Shown in pieces: positions 24,733-33,261 of a stretch of DNA of 64,000 nt. A program made the position numbers and the translations under genes. This DNA is from Amycolatopsis sp. NBRC 101858. GTDB lineage: Bacteria; Actinomycetota; Actinomycetes; Mycobacteriales; Pseudonocardiaceae. A model generated the notes under the pieces. It was not told the DNA's origin. It ran no database searches and saw only the letters and a program-made list of their open reading frames with translations. Each line of letters begins with the position of its first letter. The first letter of the stretch is position 1. The DNA lies in contig NZ_BSTD01000006.1 of assembly GCF_030269325.1 (NCBI RefSeq), positions 1 to 64,000 on the forward strand. Reading direction: 5' to 3'.

Positions 24733-25030
24733 TCACCGGGGAAGTATCTCAGGCGTCAGGGCGTTGAGCACGAACCCGATCGCGCGGGTGATCGGCGTGC
24801 TGCCGAGACGGATGTAGAGTTGGTAGCCCTTCGCCGTCGCCTCAGGTGTGCCCGTGTGCAGCCCCGCGGCCGCGATGACGCCAGTACCGCGCCGACGAGG
24901 ACCAGCAACGCCGCGCTCTGCGGGGGACCGCGGACTTCAGTCGAGCCGGACCGAGCCGGCCACGATCTCGTCCGCCGGCGCGGCATCGGACTCCTCCAGC
25001 GCGGCGGTCCGGGTGAGCGCTGTCCATGGT
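24733..25030 (-). pseudogene. decayed small membrane protein gene with several frame changes
   Basis: Three coding-like pieces on the minus strand lie in different frames. The first reads WTALTRTAALEESDAAPADE and then IVAGSVRLD before a stop near 24936. The second reads SAALLVLVGAVLA, a transmembrane helix. The third reads GLHTGTPEATAKGYQLYIRL, then GSTPITRAIGFVLNALTPEI and a stop at 24733-24735. All have high third-position G+C. Joined, they give a soluble N-terminus, one helix and a conserved-looking tail. At least two indels separate them. It lies just downstream of the response regulator gene and may have belonged to that operon. Confidence 0.5.
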
Positions 25031-25053
25031 CCTTGACGCGAATTCGACGCGAC

Positions 25054-25668
25054 TCAGGTCGGCGGGTCGGGTTGGGGGTATTCGTGGACCAGGGCGCGGA
25101 TGTCGTCAACGGGTTCGTCGGTCGCGGCCCACTTGGCGCGGATGCGGTCGAGGTAGGAGCGGACCGTGGGGATGGCGATGCCGAGGCGGCGGGCCGTGGC
25201 GGCCAGGGTGCTGCCGGTGCCGTAGAGGTAGAGGACCTGGAGTTCTTGCGGGGACAGCTCGGGCGGGTCGTCGTTGATGAGGGTCATGAGTTCGGTCGTC
25301 AGCGCCAGGTGTCCGGTGTGGACGGTGCGGATGGCGTCGGTGAGCTTGTCGGCATCGTCGTCCTTGATGAGGTAACCGGAAGCACCGGCGCGGATGGTGG
25401 CCCGGACGTGGCGGCGGTCGCCGTGCACGGAGATGACCAGGACGGCCGCACCGGTGGCGCGCAAGGCGACGACGTTGGCGTCGGGGTGGGTGCCGTCCTC
25501 CAGCTGCAGGTCGAGCAGGACGACATCGGGGCCGGAGGACTGGGTGGCGAGGTAGCCGGCGACGGTGGTGGCGGTGTGCACGAGCGTGATGTCGGCGGAG
25601 TCGGCGAGCAGGGCGCGCAGACCGGCGGGGACGAGTTTGTCGTTGTCGATGACGGCGATCCGGATCAT
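25054..25668 (-). CDS. NarL/LuxR-type response regulator
   Basis: 204 residues from ATG 25668, which overlaps the kinase stop (ATGA); an ATG three codons upstream is less likely. The receiver domain has the acidic start (IAVIDNDK) and the phospho-acceptor in VVLLDLQLEDG (Asp near residue 53). The C-terminal helix-turn-helix (LSPQELQVLYLYGTGSTLAA, TARRLGIAIPTVRSYLDRIR) binds DNA. It forms a pair with the following kinase. A perfect 28-bp dyad upstream of the kinase gene is a candidate target. Confidence 0.87.
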   Translation of the reverse strand: MIRIAVIDNDKLVPAGLRALLADSADITLVHTATTVAGYLATQSSGPDVVLLDLQLEDGTHPDANVVALRATGAAVLVISVHGDRRHVRATIRAGASGYLIKDDDADKLTDAIRTVHTGHLALTTELMTLINDDPPELSPQELQVLYLYGTGSTLAATARRLGIAIPTVRSYLDRIRAKWAATDEPVDDIRALVHEYPQPDPPT

Positions 25669-26909
25669 GCCGGCCATCGCAGGTCGATGCGGGTGCCTTC
25701 ACCGGGGTGGCTGTCCACCGTCGCCGCCGCGCCGATCTCCGTCATCCGCTCGATGATCGAGTGCCGGATCCCGTAGCCGAGCGGGGTGGTCGCCGGGTCG
25801 AACCCCTTGCCTTGGTCGACGATCGCCACCGTCACCACCGGCCCGGACGTCCCGCCGTTCCCGCTGGCCATGGCGGTGAGACGGACGCGGGCGGTACCGG
25901 CGTGCGCGGCGGCGTTGCTCAACGCTTCCGCGCTGGCCCGGCACAAAGCGGTGACGACCGTCGTGGGGAGATCGTCGGGCAGGTTGGCGAAGTGGTACTC
26001 CACCCGCAACCCCAGGGCCGCGCTGTCGCCGCCGGCTTTCATCAACGCCAGGGAGAGGTCGGTGAGGGTGCCACCGGTTTCGTCGGGTGCGGCGCCGCGC
26101 AGGGCGGTGACGCTGACTGCGCAGTGCCGGCGCACCACGGGGTCGGGGTGGGCGGCGGGGCCGGGCCCGGCGATCATCGTCAGGACGCGCAACGGCCCGT
26201 CGTGCAGGGCACGGTAGCGGCGGACCTGCTCCCGGAAGTGCCGGGCGCGTTCCTCGGTGTGCGCGCGCTGGGCGGCGAGCTTCTCCCGTGCCGCGATCAC
26301 CTGTGCCGTGGCGATGTCCACGTGGTGCACGGCCCGCCACAACCGCTGGATGAACACCAAGCAGCAGGTGGCGGTGCCGACCTGCCAGCCGATCGTGCTG
26401 ACCAGCGAGGTGATGTCCCCGCCGCCGTCGGACAGCGGTGGCTGTCCCACGAAGTAGGCGACGGCGAGCGCGGTGCAGCCGGCCGCGGTGCCCCGGGCCG
26501 ATCCGCTGATGAGGGCGACCGCCACCGCGACGCTCACCGTGATCGGTTCCAGGTAGGAATTCGACACGTTCGAAAGGATCGCGTTGTCCACCGCCAGCGG
26601 CAGCGCGACCATGGCGGTGACGGTGACCGTGACGTCCGCGACCAGCACCGCACCGGGCACCGCCGCGCGGCGCAGCACCACCGTGATCACCACCGCGCTC
26701 CAGCCGGCCAGAACGACGTACACGACGGTGGCCAGCGGAACCCGCGTGTAGGCGTGGATCTGCAGGCCGCCGACGACGCTCAGCGCGACCATCGCCAGAG
26801 TGGCCAGCCGGGACAGCACGACGACGGCGGCGACGATCCCCCGCACCTGCCGATCCAGGCCCGCCGCACCCGCGAACTCGGCCTCGGCCTCGGCCTTCGT
26901 CGATGACAC
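25665..26909 (-). CDS. NarL-type sensor histidine kinase
   Basis: 414 residues. The N-terminal third has about six hydrophobic segments (residues 25-200) and little periplasmic sequence, so the signal is probably sensed in or at the membrane. The phospho-acceptor region is YRALHDGPLRVLTMIAG, an LHDGPLR variant of the HisKA_3 motif. The ATPase has the N box EALSNAAAHA, the G1 box VDQGKGFDP and the G2 segment GYGIRHSIIERM. The gene is first in a two-gene operon with the response regulator. Divergent from it, across a 190-base gap with a strong dyad, lies the secreted SGNH-protein operon. Confidence 0.85.
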   Translation of the reverse strand: MSSTKAEAEAEFAGAAGLDRQVRGIVAAVVVLSRLATLAMVALSVVGGLQIHAYTRVPLATVVYVVLAGWSAVVITVVLRRAAVPGAVLVADVTVTVTAMVALPLAVDNAILSNVSNSYLEPITVSVAVAVALISGSARGTAAGCTALAVAYFVGQPPLSDGGGDITSLVSTIGWQVGTATCCLVFIQRLWRAVHHVDIATAQVIAAREKLAAQRAHTEERARHFREQVRRYRALHDGPLRVLTMIAGPGPAAHPDPVVRRHCAVSVTALRGAAPDETGGTLTDLSLALMKAGGDSAALGLRVEYHFANLPDDLPTTVVTALCRASAEALSNAAAHAGTARVRLTAMASGNGGTSGPVVTVAIVDQGKGFDPATTPLGYGIRHSIIERMTEIGAAATVDSHPGEGTRIDLRWPA

Positions 26910-26979
26910 CCCTCAGCATCTCCCGGTCCTGCTCGGCTGGATGCGCCGGCGATCCACCTTGGCACCTCGCCGACGGCGC

Positions 26980-27007
26980 GTCCATGCCGCATCTGTGCGG
27001 CATGGAC
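26980..27007. promoter_or_regulatory. perfect 12-bp dyad between divergent operons
   Basis: GTCCATGCCGCA (26980-26991) and TGCGGCATGGAC (26996-27007) are exact reverse complements around four bases. It lies 70 bases upstream of the kinase gene and 92 bases upstream of the secreted-protein operon. Its place between divergent starts argues for an operator rather than a terminator. The adjacent NarL-type regulator is the obvious candidate binder. Confidence 0.5.
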
Positions 27008-27099
27008 CGGTCCGGGCGGATCCCGCCAAGATCGGTGCCGGACGCGGCCATGGTCACCCGAGAGTCCCCTGCGCATTCCCGATCACAGGAGGAAAAGCG

Positions 27100-28704
27100 A
27101 TGTTCATTCCTGCGCGCGAGGCGCGCGGCCCCGCCGAGGCATGCACGAGAATGCCTCGGCTGCTGTCCCTCGCGACGATCGGCGCCGTCTCCCTGGGTGC
27201 CGCGTTCGGCCTGACGCCGGCGGCGTCCGCGGATCCGCCGCCCGCCCGGCGGGTGAGCGTGGCGGTCGACATCATCGGCGACTCGTACATGGCCGGTGAC
27301 GGGGTCCGCGACACCTATCTCGACCCGGCCGACCCGCGCCACCGATCCGCCGGGGCGCCGGCGCTGCAGGCGCTGTCCCGGCTGCAGAGCGCCAACACCC
27401 GGCTGCTGGTGGACGCGAACGTCGTCGCGGCTTCCGGCGCGCAGACCACGGACTTCTTCGAAGCGCAGAAAGGACCGGGCGACACCGTCGTCAACCCGCC
27501 GCAACGCGACCAGGTCCGTCCCGGGGCTCAGCTCGTCCTCGTGGGCTTCGGCGGCGACGACGCGCACCTGGCCACCGTGATCGCCGACGTCGAGCGCGCC
27601 GCGAACGGGCTGAACGTCGCGCTGGACAAGGAGATCAGGGACCTCGGTCCGCTGCTGGACTGGACCTCGACGGACCAGGAGTACCTCGCCCAGGCCAAGT
27701 CGTCGGCCCCCGGCCGGGCGCCGACACTGGTCGCGCGGCTGCTGCAGGTGCTGGCCGGAATCCGCACCCGGGCACCGCACGCCACGATCGTGCTCACGAA
27801 CTACCCGCTGGCCACGGACCCGCGGAACCCGCACGCCGCGAGCGCGGTCGGCGAGAGCGACCTGACCAGCGTCCGGAAGTTCGGCTACGACCTGAACAAG
27901 GCGATCGAGCGCGCCGCGCGGATCTGCCACTGCGCGTCCCTGGTCGACCTCGCCGCGGCGGTCGCCGGCCACGAGGCCTACACCGCCGACTCGGCGTTCG
28001 ACGAGCAGCCCGGCCAGGAGGCGGCCCGGGAGCAGTTCCGGCCCAACCGGACGGGCGCGTCCCTGATCGCCGACCCGATCGCCGCCGGCATCGCGCGCCT
28101 GCTCTGGATCACCCCGCCGAAGCCCGGCGACGGGAAGCTGACCGACCCGTCGAACATCACCGTCCACAATGGTGTGTCCGACCGGGACGGGGACCGGGTT
28201 CCCGACTCCGGGGACCGGCGGCCCGACGACCCGGCCCGCTCCGTGGACGCCCCCAAGCCGCGGCACGGAGGGCCCTCGCCGCACAAGGTGTCGAACGTCG
28301 GCCGCCATCCGGTGAAAGTTGTGCGACGTCCTGCGGGCGGTACTGCCGAGCCCGCTCCGGCGGCCTCGGAGCAACCGGTGGCCACCGGGAACGACTCGGT
28401 GGTGCCCATGCGAAAGCTCCTCGCGCACGGAGACAAGAGGCCGCGACCGGGTGGCACGACTCCGGTCACCCTCACTCGGAGCGCGGTGCCGCCGAAGCGG
28501 GAGAACCACCTGACACCGGCGGCGCCCGACAAACACGCCACCGGTGCGGAGAGCTCCGAACGGAAACCGGATCCGGCCGATGCCGGCACCCACCTGACCC
28601 GGACGGCACCGAACCTTTCGCGTGCGGCCCAGGGCACTCCACGACTTCGCGGCCTGCTCGCCCGGCAACGCGCCGCCGCGGAATCACCCGAGCCGAAGGG
28701 ATGA
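27100..28704 (+). CDS. secreted SGNH/GDSL-like protein with altered catalytic residues and long charged tail
   Basis: 534 residues, ATG 27100 with AGGAGGAAAA upstream. A signal peptide runs to about ASA at 42-44. The domain at 50-330 has the SGNH block I (DIIGDSYMAGDG, Ser62), a block III variant GFGGDDAHL where the usual Asn is Asp (151-154), and a block V variant FRPNRTGA where the usual catalytic His of D-x-x-H or H-P-N is Arg314. Nucleophile kept, His lost: activity is doubtful. The tail (330-534) is Pro/Arg/Lys-rich and includes DRDGDRVPDSGDRRPDDP, a calcium-binding-like repeat. It is co-transcribed with the next secreted protein, four bases downstream. Confidence 0.72.
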   Translation: MFIPAREARGPAEACTRMPRLLSLATIGAVSLGAAFGLTPAASADPPPARRVSVAVDIIGDSYMAGDGVRDTYLDPADPRHRSAGAPALQALSRLQSANTRLLVDANVVAASGAQTTDFFEAQKGPGDTVVNPPQRDQVRPGAQLVLVGFGGDDAHLATVIADVERAANGLNVALDKEIRDLGPLLDWTSTDQEYLAQAKSSAPGRAPTLVARLLQVLAGIRTRAPHATIVLTNYPLATDPRNPHAASAVGESDLTSVRKFGYDLNKAIERAARICHCASLVDLAAAVAGHEAYTADSAFDEQPGQEAAREQFRPNRTGASLIADPIAAGIARLLWITPPKPGDGKLTDPSNITVHNGVSDRDGDRVPDSGDRRPDDPARSVDAPKPRHGGPSPHKVSNVGRHPVKVVRRPAGGTAEPAPAASEQPVATGNDSVVPMRKLLAHGDKRPRPGGTTPVTLTRSAVPPKRENHLTPAAPDKHATGAESSERKPDPADAGTHLTRTAPNLSRAAQGTPRLRGLLARQRAAAESPEPKG

Positions 28705-28708
28705 CCTC

Positions 28709-30343
28709 ATGAACAAGGAATGGTTCCGCGCGATCCGGGGATTCCACCGCGGACGTCTGCGCCGCAGTGCCGCCGCGGCGGCCGCCGTGACCCTGGCCGC
28801 GGGGATGACCGCCGCACCGGCCGTCGCCGCAGTTCCCGATCCGTCCTCCGGCAACCAGCCACCGGCGGGCTCCCCGCGAGAAGGCGTTCAGGTCGCGCAA
28901 AACGGCGGATTCGCCCGCCCGGCTCCCCGGCCGGGCCCGGCGCCGATACCTCCGGAACAGCAGTCCCCCTACGGCCCCGCGCAGCCGGGGCGGCCCGGTC
29001 GGGCCCCTCGCGCACCGGAGGTCGGGCCACCGCAACCCGAAGGGCTGATCCAGCTCACCCCGGGCGCGGAGAACCTGCTCCGGGCGGCGGAGGACGTCAA
29101 CAACTACAAGGAGTTCACGCAGGAGCAGGAGGACGCCGCGCTGGCGCTGTCGCGGCTCCGGCAGCAGCTGATGGACACACCGATCGCCCGGTCCTTCCCG
29201 GAGGCGGAGTTCTTCGAGTCGGTCCCGCCGGGTCCCCGGAACGAGGGTCCGTCGCTGCTTCCCGGCGACCAGCGGCAGGCGATCAGCAGGCAGCTCGCGA
29301 GGGACGGCCTCACCGAACCGGTGGGCTACCTGAACCCGTACGAGACGTGGCGAGCCCTCGGCCCGGCCGACGAAGCCGACAGCCGTCTCGCGGGCGACCG
29401 GCAGTGGCTCGGAGACCAGTTGCAGGCGAGCAAGCTTCCGGCGGATACGCGGAACGCGTACCAGGAAGCGTTGAACGACACCCTCTCCAGGATCAACCAG
29501 GCCGAGACACAGGACCAGCGGAACGCCCTGATCGACCAGTTCAACGCGCTCAAGGACGATTTCAACCGCGCGGAGATGGGCTACCGCGACGACAACAACC
29601 TCTATGGCGAGGAAGGCCGGCAGGTCCCGCGAGCCCTCGACCCCGGCCTGCCCGAGCCGGCTCCCGAGAGCCTCCGTGACGCCAGGGCCGCATTCGAGGC
29701 GGCGGAGCAGCAGGAGGCGCTGGAGGCAGCGCAGGAGTACGCGCTGGAGCCGGGTGTGATGACCGGCGGTGACGTGAACACCGGAGCCCCGGACACCGAC
29801 CCGGGACCGGTCGGCGGCGACCCGGCCGAGGCACAGGCTGCAGCACGGGAAAACGCACTGACACCCGGCATGATGAACGGCGGCGGCGTGAACACCGGAA
29901 CCCCCGACACCGACCCGGGACCCGTCGGCGGGAACGGCCAGGATGCCCCGTCCGCCGGCACGCGAAGTGCCATCGGCCAGGGCCGGAGCACGGAAACCGG
30001 CCCCGACCCAGCCAACGGCACGCCCGAGGCGGCCACCGGCGACAGCGGCACCAGCAGCCCGGACGGCGCAGGCACATCGGGTGTCGACAGCCAGAACGGC
30101 ACGGACACGAGTTCGGAGACCGACGCCGGCGCCGCGCAATCCTCGTCCGAGAGTCAAAGTGCCACCGACTCCGACTCCGGCGGCGGCAGCAGCGACTCGA
30201 GTGATTCCGGCAGCTACGGCGGTGGCAGCACCAGCTACGGCGGCAGTGACTCCAGCAGCGACTCCTCGTCCAGCGGAGACGGCGGCAGCTCCTCCTCGTC
30301 CGGAGGCGACGGCGGCTCGTCCTCATCCAGCGGTGGCGAGTAG
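28709..30343 (+). CDS. secreted modular protein with tandem repeat and Ser/Gly-rich tail
   Basis: 544 residues from ATG 28709, four bases after the previous stop. A signal peptide ends near AVAA (about residue 37). Next is a Pro-rich segment (to about 105), then a helical domain of about 190 residues (EGLIQLTPGAENLLRAAEDV, QEQEDAALALSRLRQQLMDT, ALNDTLSRINQAETQDQRNA) of no family I recognise. Residues about 340-410 hold two copies of a repeat containing PGVMTGGDVNTGAPDTDPGP and PGMMNGGGVNTGTPDTDPGP. The last 110 residues are Ser/Gly/Asp/Thr-rich, ending in SSSSSGG units. It is probably a cell-surface or matrix protein working with its operon partner. Confidence 0.7.
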   Translation: MNKEWFRAIRGFHRGRLRRSAAAAAAVTLAAGMTAAPAVAAVPDPSSGNQPPAGSPREGVQVAQNGGFARPAPRPGPAPIPPEQQSPYGPAQPGRPGRAPRAPEVGPPQPEGLIQLTPGAENLLRAAEDVNNYKEFTQEQEDAALALSRLRQQLMDTPIARSFPEAEFFESVPPGPRNEGPSLLPGDQRQAISRQLARDGLTEPVGYLNPYETWRALGPADEADSRLAGDRQWLGDQLQASKLPADTRNAYQEALNDTLSRINQAETQDQRNALIDQFNALKDDFNRAEMGYRDDNNLYGEEGRQVPRALDPGLPEPAPESLRDARAAFEAAEQQEALEAAQEYALEPGVMTGGDVNTGAPDTDPGPVGGDPAEAQAAARENALTPGMMNGGGVNTGTPDTDPGPVGGNGQDAPSAGTRSAIGQGRSTETGPDPANGTPEAATGDSGTSSPDGAGTSGVDSQNGTDTSSETDAGAAQSSSESQSATDSDSGGGSSDSSDSGSYGGGSTSYGGSDSSSDSSSSGDGGSSSSSGGDGGSSSSSGGE

Positions 30344-30463
30344 CTCGGCCGCCGGCTCGATGGCTTCACCCGGCCGGCCGCGACGGCCCCCAGATCGTGG
30401 TCAGCCTCCGGGGACCGGAAGATTGTCGCGAGTCGCCGAGGCCGGCTAATACCGGTCGGGCAC

Positions 30464-30501
30464 GCTCGCACCTGCCGGCCCAGGGGGTGGCAGGTGCGAG
30501 C
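30464..30501. terminator. 13-bp hairpin in the gap after the secreted operon
   Basis: GCTCGCACCTGCC (30464-30476) pairs exactly with GGCAGGTGCGAGC (30489-30501) across a 12-base loop. It lies 120 bases after the stop of the Ser/Gly-rich protein gene and before the next promoter. The rest of the 302-base gap (30344-30645) shows no gene. Confidence 0.6.
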
Positions 30502-30645
30502 AGCCTCGCCTCGACCCCCAGTGCGGCCGCCTCGCGAACGACCAGCCGACGGATTCCACTGCGCGCGGCCCGGTCGGCACGGCCGTCCGGGCGACGCTAC
30601 AGTCACCCGACACGACCGCCGGTCCCGGAAGGACACTCCCGCCCC

Positions 30646-31029
30646 ATGAACGATCACAACTCCACGTCCGTCCTCGGTCTCGGCCTCGGGTTCGGTTCGG
30701 GCCTGGTCTTCGCCGTGATCACGATCATCGCGCTGTGGAAGGTGTTCACCAAGGCCGGACGGCCCGGCTGGGCGGCGATCATCCCGATCTACAACGCCTA
30801 CGTACTGCTGAAGATCGCCGGGCGCTCCGGGTGGTGGCTGATCCTGCTCCTGATCCCGCTGGTCAACCTGATCGTCGCGATCATCGTCTCGATCGACGTC
30901 GCGAAAGCGTTCGGCAAGAGCGGGGTTTTCGGCTTCTTCGGCCTGTTCCTGTTCTCCATCATCGGCTACCTGATTCTCGCCTTCGGCGCGGCTCGGTACA
31001 CCGGTCCCACCGCCGCCGGCGCACACTGA
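30646..31029 (+). CDS. DUF5684-type small membrane protein
   Basis: 127 residues from ATG 30646 with GGAAGGAC upstream. Three hydrophobic segments (residues about 13-30, 52-80 and 93-112) surround the conserved motif KAGRPGWAAIIPIYNAYVLL and KIAGRSGWWLILLLIPLVNL, typical of DUF5684/signal-peptidase-associated membrane proteins. Function unknown; the family is often found near secreted-protein genes. It is convergent with the CPBP protease gene. Confidence 0.72.
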   Translation: MNDHNSTSVLGLGLGFGSGLVFAVITIIALWKVFTKAGRPGWAAIIPIYNAYVLLKIAGRSGWWLILLLIPLVNLIVAIIVSIDVAKAFGKSGVFGFFGLFLFSIIGYLILAFGAARYTGPTAAGAH

Positions 31030-31072
31030 CGAACAAGCCCCCGCTCAGCACACCGACCGCCAGTTCTTCTCT

Positions 31073-31945
31073 TCAGCGGGCGGCGATCCGGCCGGTGCGG
31101 CGCGCCGAACGCAGCAGAAACACCGCGGCGACCAGGCAGGACAGGATGCCGGCCACCCCGGCTTCCGGGCCGAAGGAGCCACCGGTCAGCGCCGGCGGGC
31201 CGGACAACGCCGTGTGGATCAGGCTGCCGAACTCGCTCGACTTGCCCGACACCGCCGTGCCGAACCCCGCTTCGACGACGTTCCAGGCGAAGTGGATGCC
31301 GATCGGCATCCAGAGGGCGCGAGTGGCGATGTAGGCGGCGGTGAGCATGATGCCGCCCTGCAGGACGATGGCGGTGGCGCCCCACAGCATCGCGCCCGTG
31401 CCGGTTTCGGAGGTCCCGGCCAGGTGCACCGCGCCGAAGAGCACCGCGGACACCGCCAGGGCGGGCCACGTCCCGAGCCGTTCTTCGGCGATGCGGAAGA
31501 GGATGCCGCGGAACACCACTTCTTCCGTCACCGCCACGCAGGCCATGACGCCGAGGGTCGCCAGGAACTTCCCGGGCTCCCCTTCCGTGACCTGCCAGCC
31601 CCCGAAACCGAGGATGAGCAGCATCGTCGCCAGGAAGGCACCGGCGCCGACGGCGATCCCGCCCAGCAGCCCGGACGACGCCCGGTCGCGCGCGAGCTCC
31701 GGCACGGATGGCCGCCGTTCGACGAGCTTGCTCAGCCGTGCGTAGCAGAACAGCGTGGCACCGCCGAGGGCCACGCCGACCACGAGGTCGACGACGCCGA
31801 AGTCGTTCAAGGCCACGGTCAGCTGTTGCGCGACGACCATCACGACCAGCATCGCGGCCAGCAGCAACGGAAAGCGCCACCGGCGCGACCAGGGTGCCGG
31901 GCGGCCGGTGGTCGCGCCGGTCGTGTCGTCGGCGGGGGAAGTCAT
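31073..31945 (-). CDS. CPBP-family intramembrane metalloprotease
   Basis: 290 residues from ATG 31945. About eight hydrophobic segments. The CPBP (Abi) motifs are present: EEVVFRGILF (paired Glu, then Arg), FGAVHLAGTS (His) and IGIHFAWN (His, Asn), which together form the metal site in the membrane. Members process prenylated proteins, bacteriocin immunity partners or signalling proteins. It is divergent from a two-component system whose start lies 129 bases away, so that system may control it. Confidence 0.82.
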   Translation of the reverse strand: MTSPADDTTGATTGRPAPWSRRWRFPLLLAAMLVVMVVAQQLTVALNDFGVVDLVVGVALGGATLFCYARLSKLVERRPSVPELARDRASSGLLGGIAVGAGAFLATMLLILGFGGWQVTEGEPGKFLATLGVMACVAVTEEVVFRGILFRIAEERLGTWPALAVSAVLFGAVHLAGTSETGTGAMLWGATAIVLQGGIMLTAAYIATRALWMPIGIHFAWNVVEAGFGTAVSGKSSEFGSLIHTALSGPPALTGGSFGPEAGVAGILSCLVAAVFLLRSARRTGRIAAR

Positions 31946-32060
31946 GGCGGTGTTCCCTTCGGGTCCGGGCAGTGCGGAGCTGCCGGAAAAACTAGAAGGG
32001 CCGGCGGCCACGCGATTCCCCATTCCGAGGACATCGGCGAGTAGCTCGCACGGGGGATAC

Positions 32061-32066
32061 TAGGCT
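32061..32066 (+). promoter_or_regulatory. -10 element for a leaderless kinase gene
   Basis: TAGGCT ends seven bases before ATG 32074 (GATACTAGGCTCTGCGCC). This is a common actinobacterial -10 form, and the spacing puts the transcription start at the ATG. No ribosome site is present. Confidence 0.5.
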
Positions 32067-32073
32067 CTGCGCC

Positions 32074-33261
32074 ATGCCGACGACGTGGGTCAGCAAGCGG
32101 CTGGGGGCGATCGGCAGCCGGTGGCGGGCCCGCGACGCCGCGGCGGTGGACCGAGGGATCGCCGTCGTGTTCACCGTGCTGGCGTTCGTGCCGGCGCTGG
32201 CCACCATGAGCGCGGAGTTCGGCGACCTGCCGCGGCGGCCCGCAGACCTCTTTGCCGTGGTGCTCGTGCTGGCGCAGACGCTGCCGCTCGCCGTGCGCCG
32301 CTCCCGGCCGGCCATGTGCCTGGCGATCACGGGCATCGCCTTCGCGGTCCACGAGTCGCTCGCCTACCAGCCGCAGTTCAGCACCGTGACCGTGTACCTG
32401 GCGCTGTATTCCGCCGGCGCGCACCTGGCGCGGTTCCGGCGCACCACGGCCGGCCTGGCGACGGTCGCGTACGTCCTGCTCTGCGTCGTCTTGACCGCAC
32501 TCGGCTCCCCGGACCGGCTGACCGAGTTTTCCGTCTTCTACCTCATATTCGTCATCTTCTGGGTGCTGGGCACCTTCGTCCGCCACCGGCGCGCGGAAGA
32601 GTCCGAGCGCCGCCGGTCGGCGGCGAGCGCCGCGGCCGCCGCGGAACGAGCGCGCATCGCGCGGGAGCTGCACGACGTGATCACCCACCACGTCACCGCC
32701 ATCGTCGTGCAGGCCGACGCCACGCAGTTCCTCGTCGGCGCACCCGACCGCGTCGGCAAGGCGCTCACGGCGATGAGCGGCGCCGGCCGGCAGGCCCTCG
32801 CCGAGCTGCGGCACCAGCTCGACGTCCTGGAAGCCACGGGCGAGTCCGCGCCGCGGCCGCCGGTCCGGGGCACCGTGCGGGACCTGGTGGAGCGCACCCG
32901 CGCGGGCGGGCAACCCGTCGAGCTGACCGAGACGGGCGATCCGTCGCCCCTGCCCGCCGACGTCGCCCTGGCCGTGTACCGGGTGGTGCAGGAGGGCCTG
33001 ACGAACGCCGTCAAGTACGCCGCCGGGCAGCCGACCGAGGTGCGGACCACCCAGCTCGACGGCCGCGTAGAGGTCGAGGTCACGAACGCCGCCGCGCCGG
33101 TCCCGATCTCGGTGGGCGTCCGGCGGGAGCTCGCCGGCGGGCGCGGTCTGGCGGGGCTGCGGGAGCGAGTCTCGGTCCTGGGCGGTGAGCTGACGGCCGG
33201 CGCGCAGCCGGACGGCCGGTTCCGGTTGCGCGCGGTGGTCCCGATCGCCGGTGGCGCATGA
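32074..33261 (+). CDS. NarL-type sensor histidine kinase
   Basis: 395 residues. Four to five hydrophobic segments in the first 170 residues, then a coiled linker rich in Ala/Arg/Glu and the HisKA_3 phospho-acceptor ERARIARELHDVITHHVTAI (His near 207). The ATPase part has the N box VVQEGLTNAVKYAAG and the final block GGRGLAGLRERVSVLGGEL. The gene overlaps the response regulator (ATGA). It is divergent from the CPBP protease gene. The stimulus is unknown; the short loops between helices suggest membrane-level sensing. Confidence 0.87.
   Translation: MPTTWVSKRLGAIGSRWRARDAAAVDRGIAVVFTVLAFVPALATMSAEFGDLPRRPADLFAVVLVLAQTLPLAVRRSRPAMCLAITGIAFAVHESLAYQPQFSTVTVYLALYSAGAHLARFRRTTAGLATVAYVLLCVVLTALGSPDRLTEFSVFYLIFVIFWVLGTFVRHRRAEESERRRSAASAAAAAERARIARELHDVITHHVTAIVVQADATQFLVGAPDRVGKALTAMSGAGRQALAELRHQLDVLEATGESAPRPPVRGTVRDLVERTRAGGQPVELTETGDPSPLPADVALAVYRVVQEGLTNAVKYAAGQPTEVRTTQLDGRVEVEVTNAAAPVPISVGVRRELAGGRGLAGLRERVSVLGGELTAGAQPDGRFRLRAVVPIAGGA

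Noticed and set aside
25699..28668. 989-codon minus-strand open frame
   Set aside because: It overlaps the histidine kinase in another frame and the SGNH gene in antisense. No motif is present.
29734..29932. Tandem nucleotide repeat considered as a CRISPR-like array
   Set aside because: The two copies lie in frame inside a protein gene and differ at wobble positions; there are no spacers.
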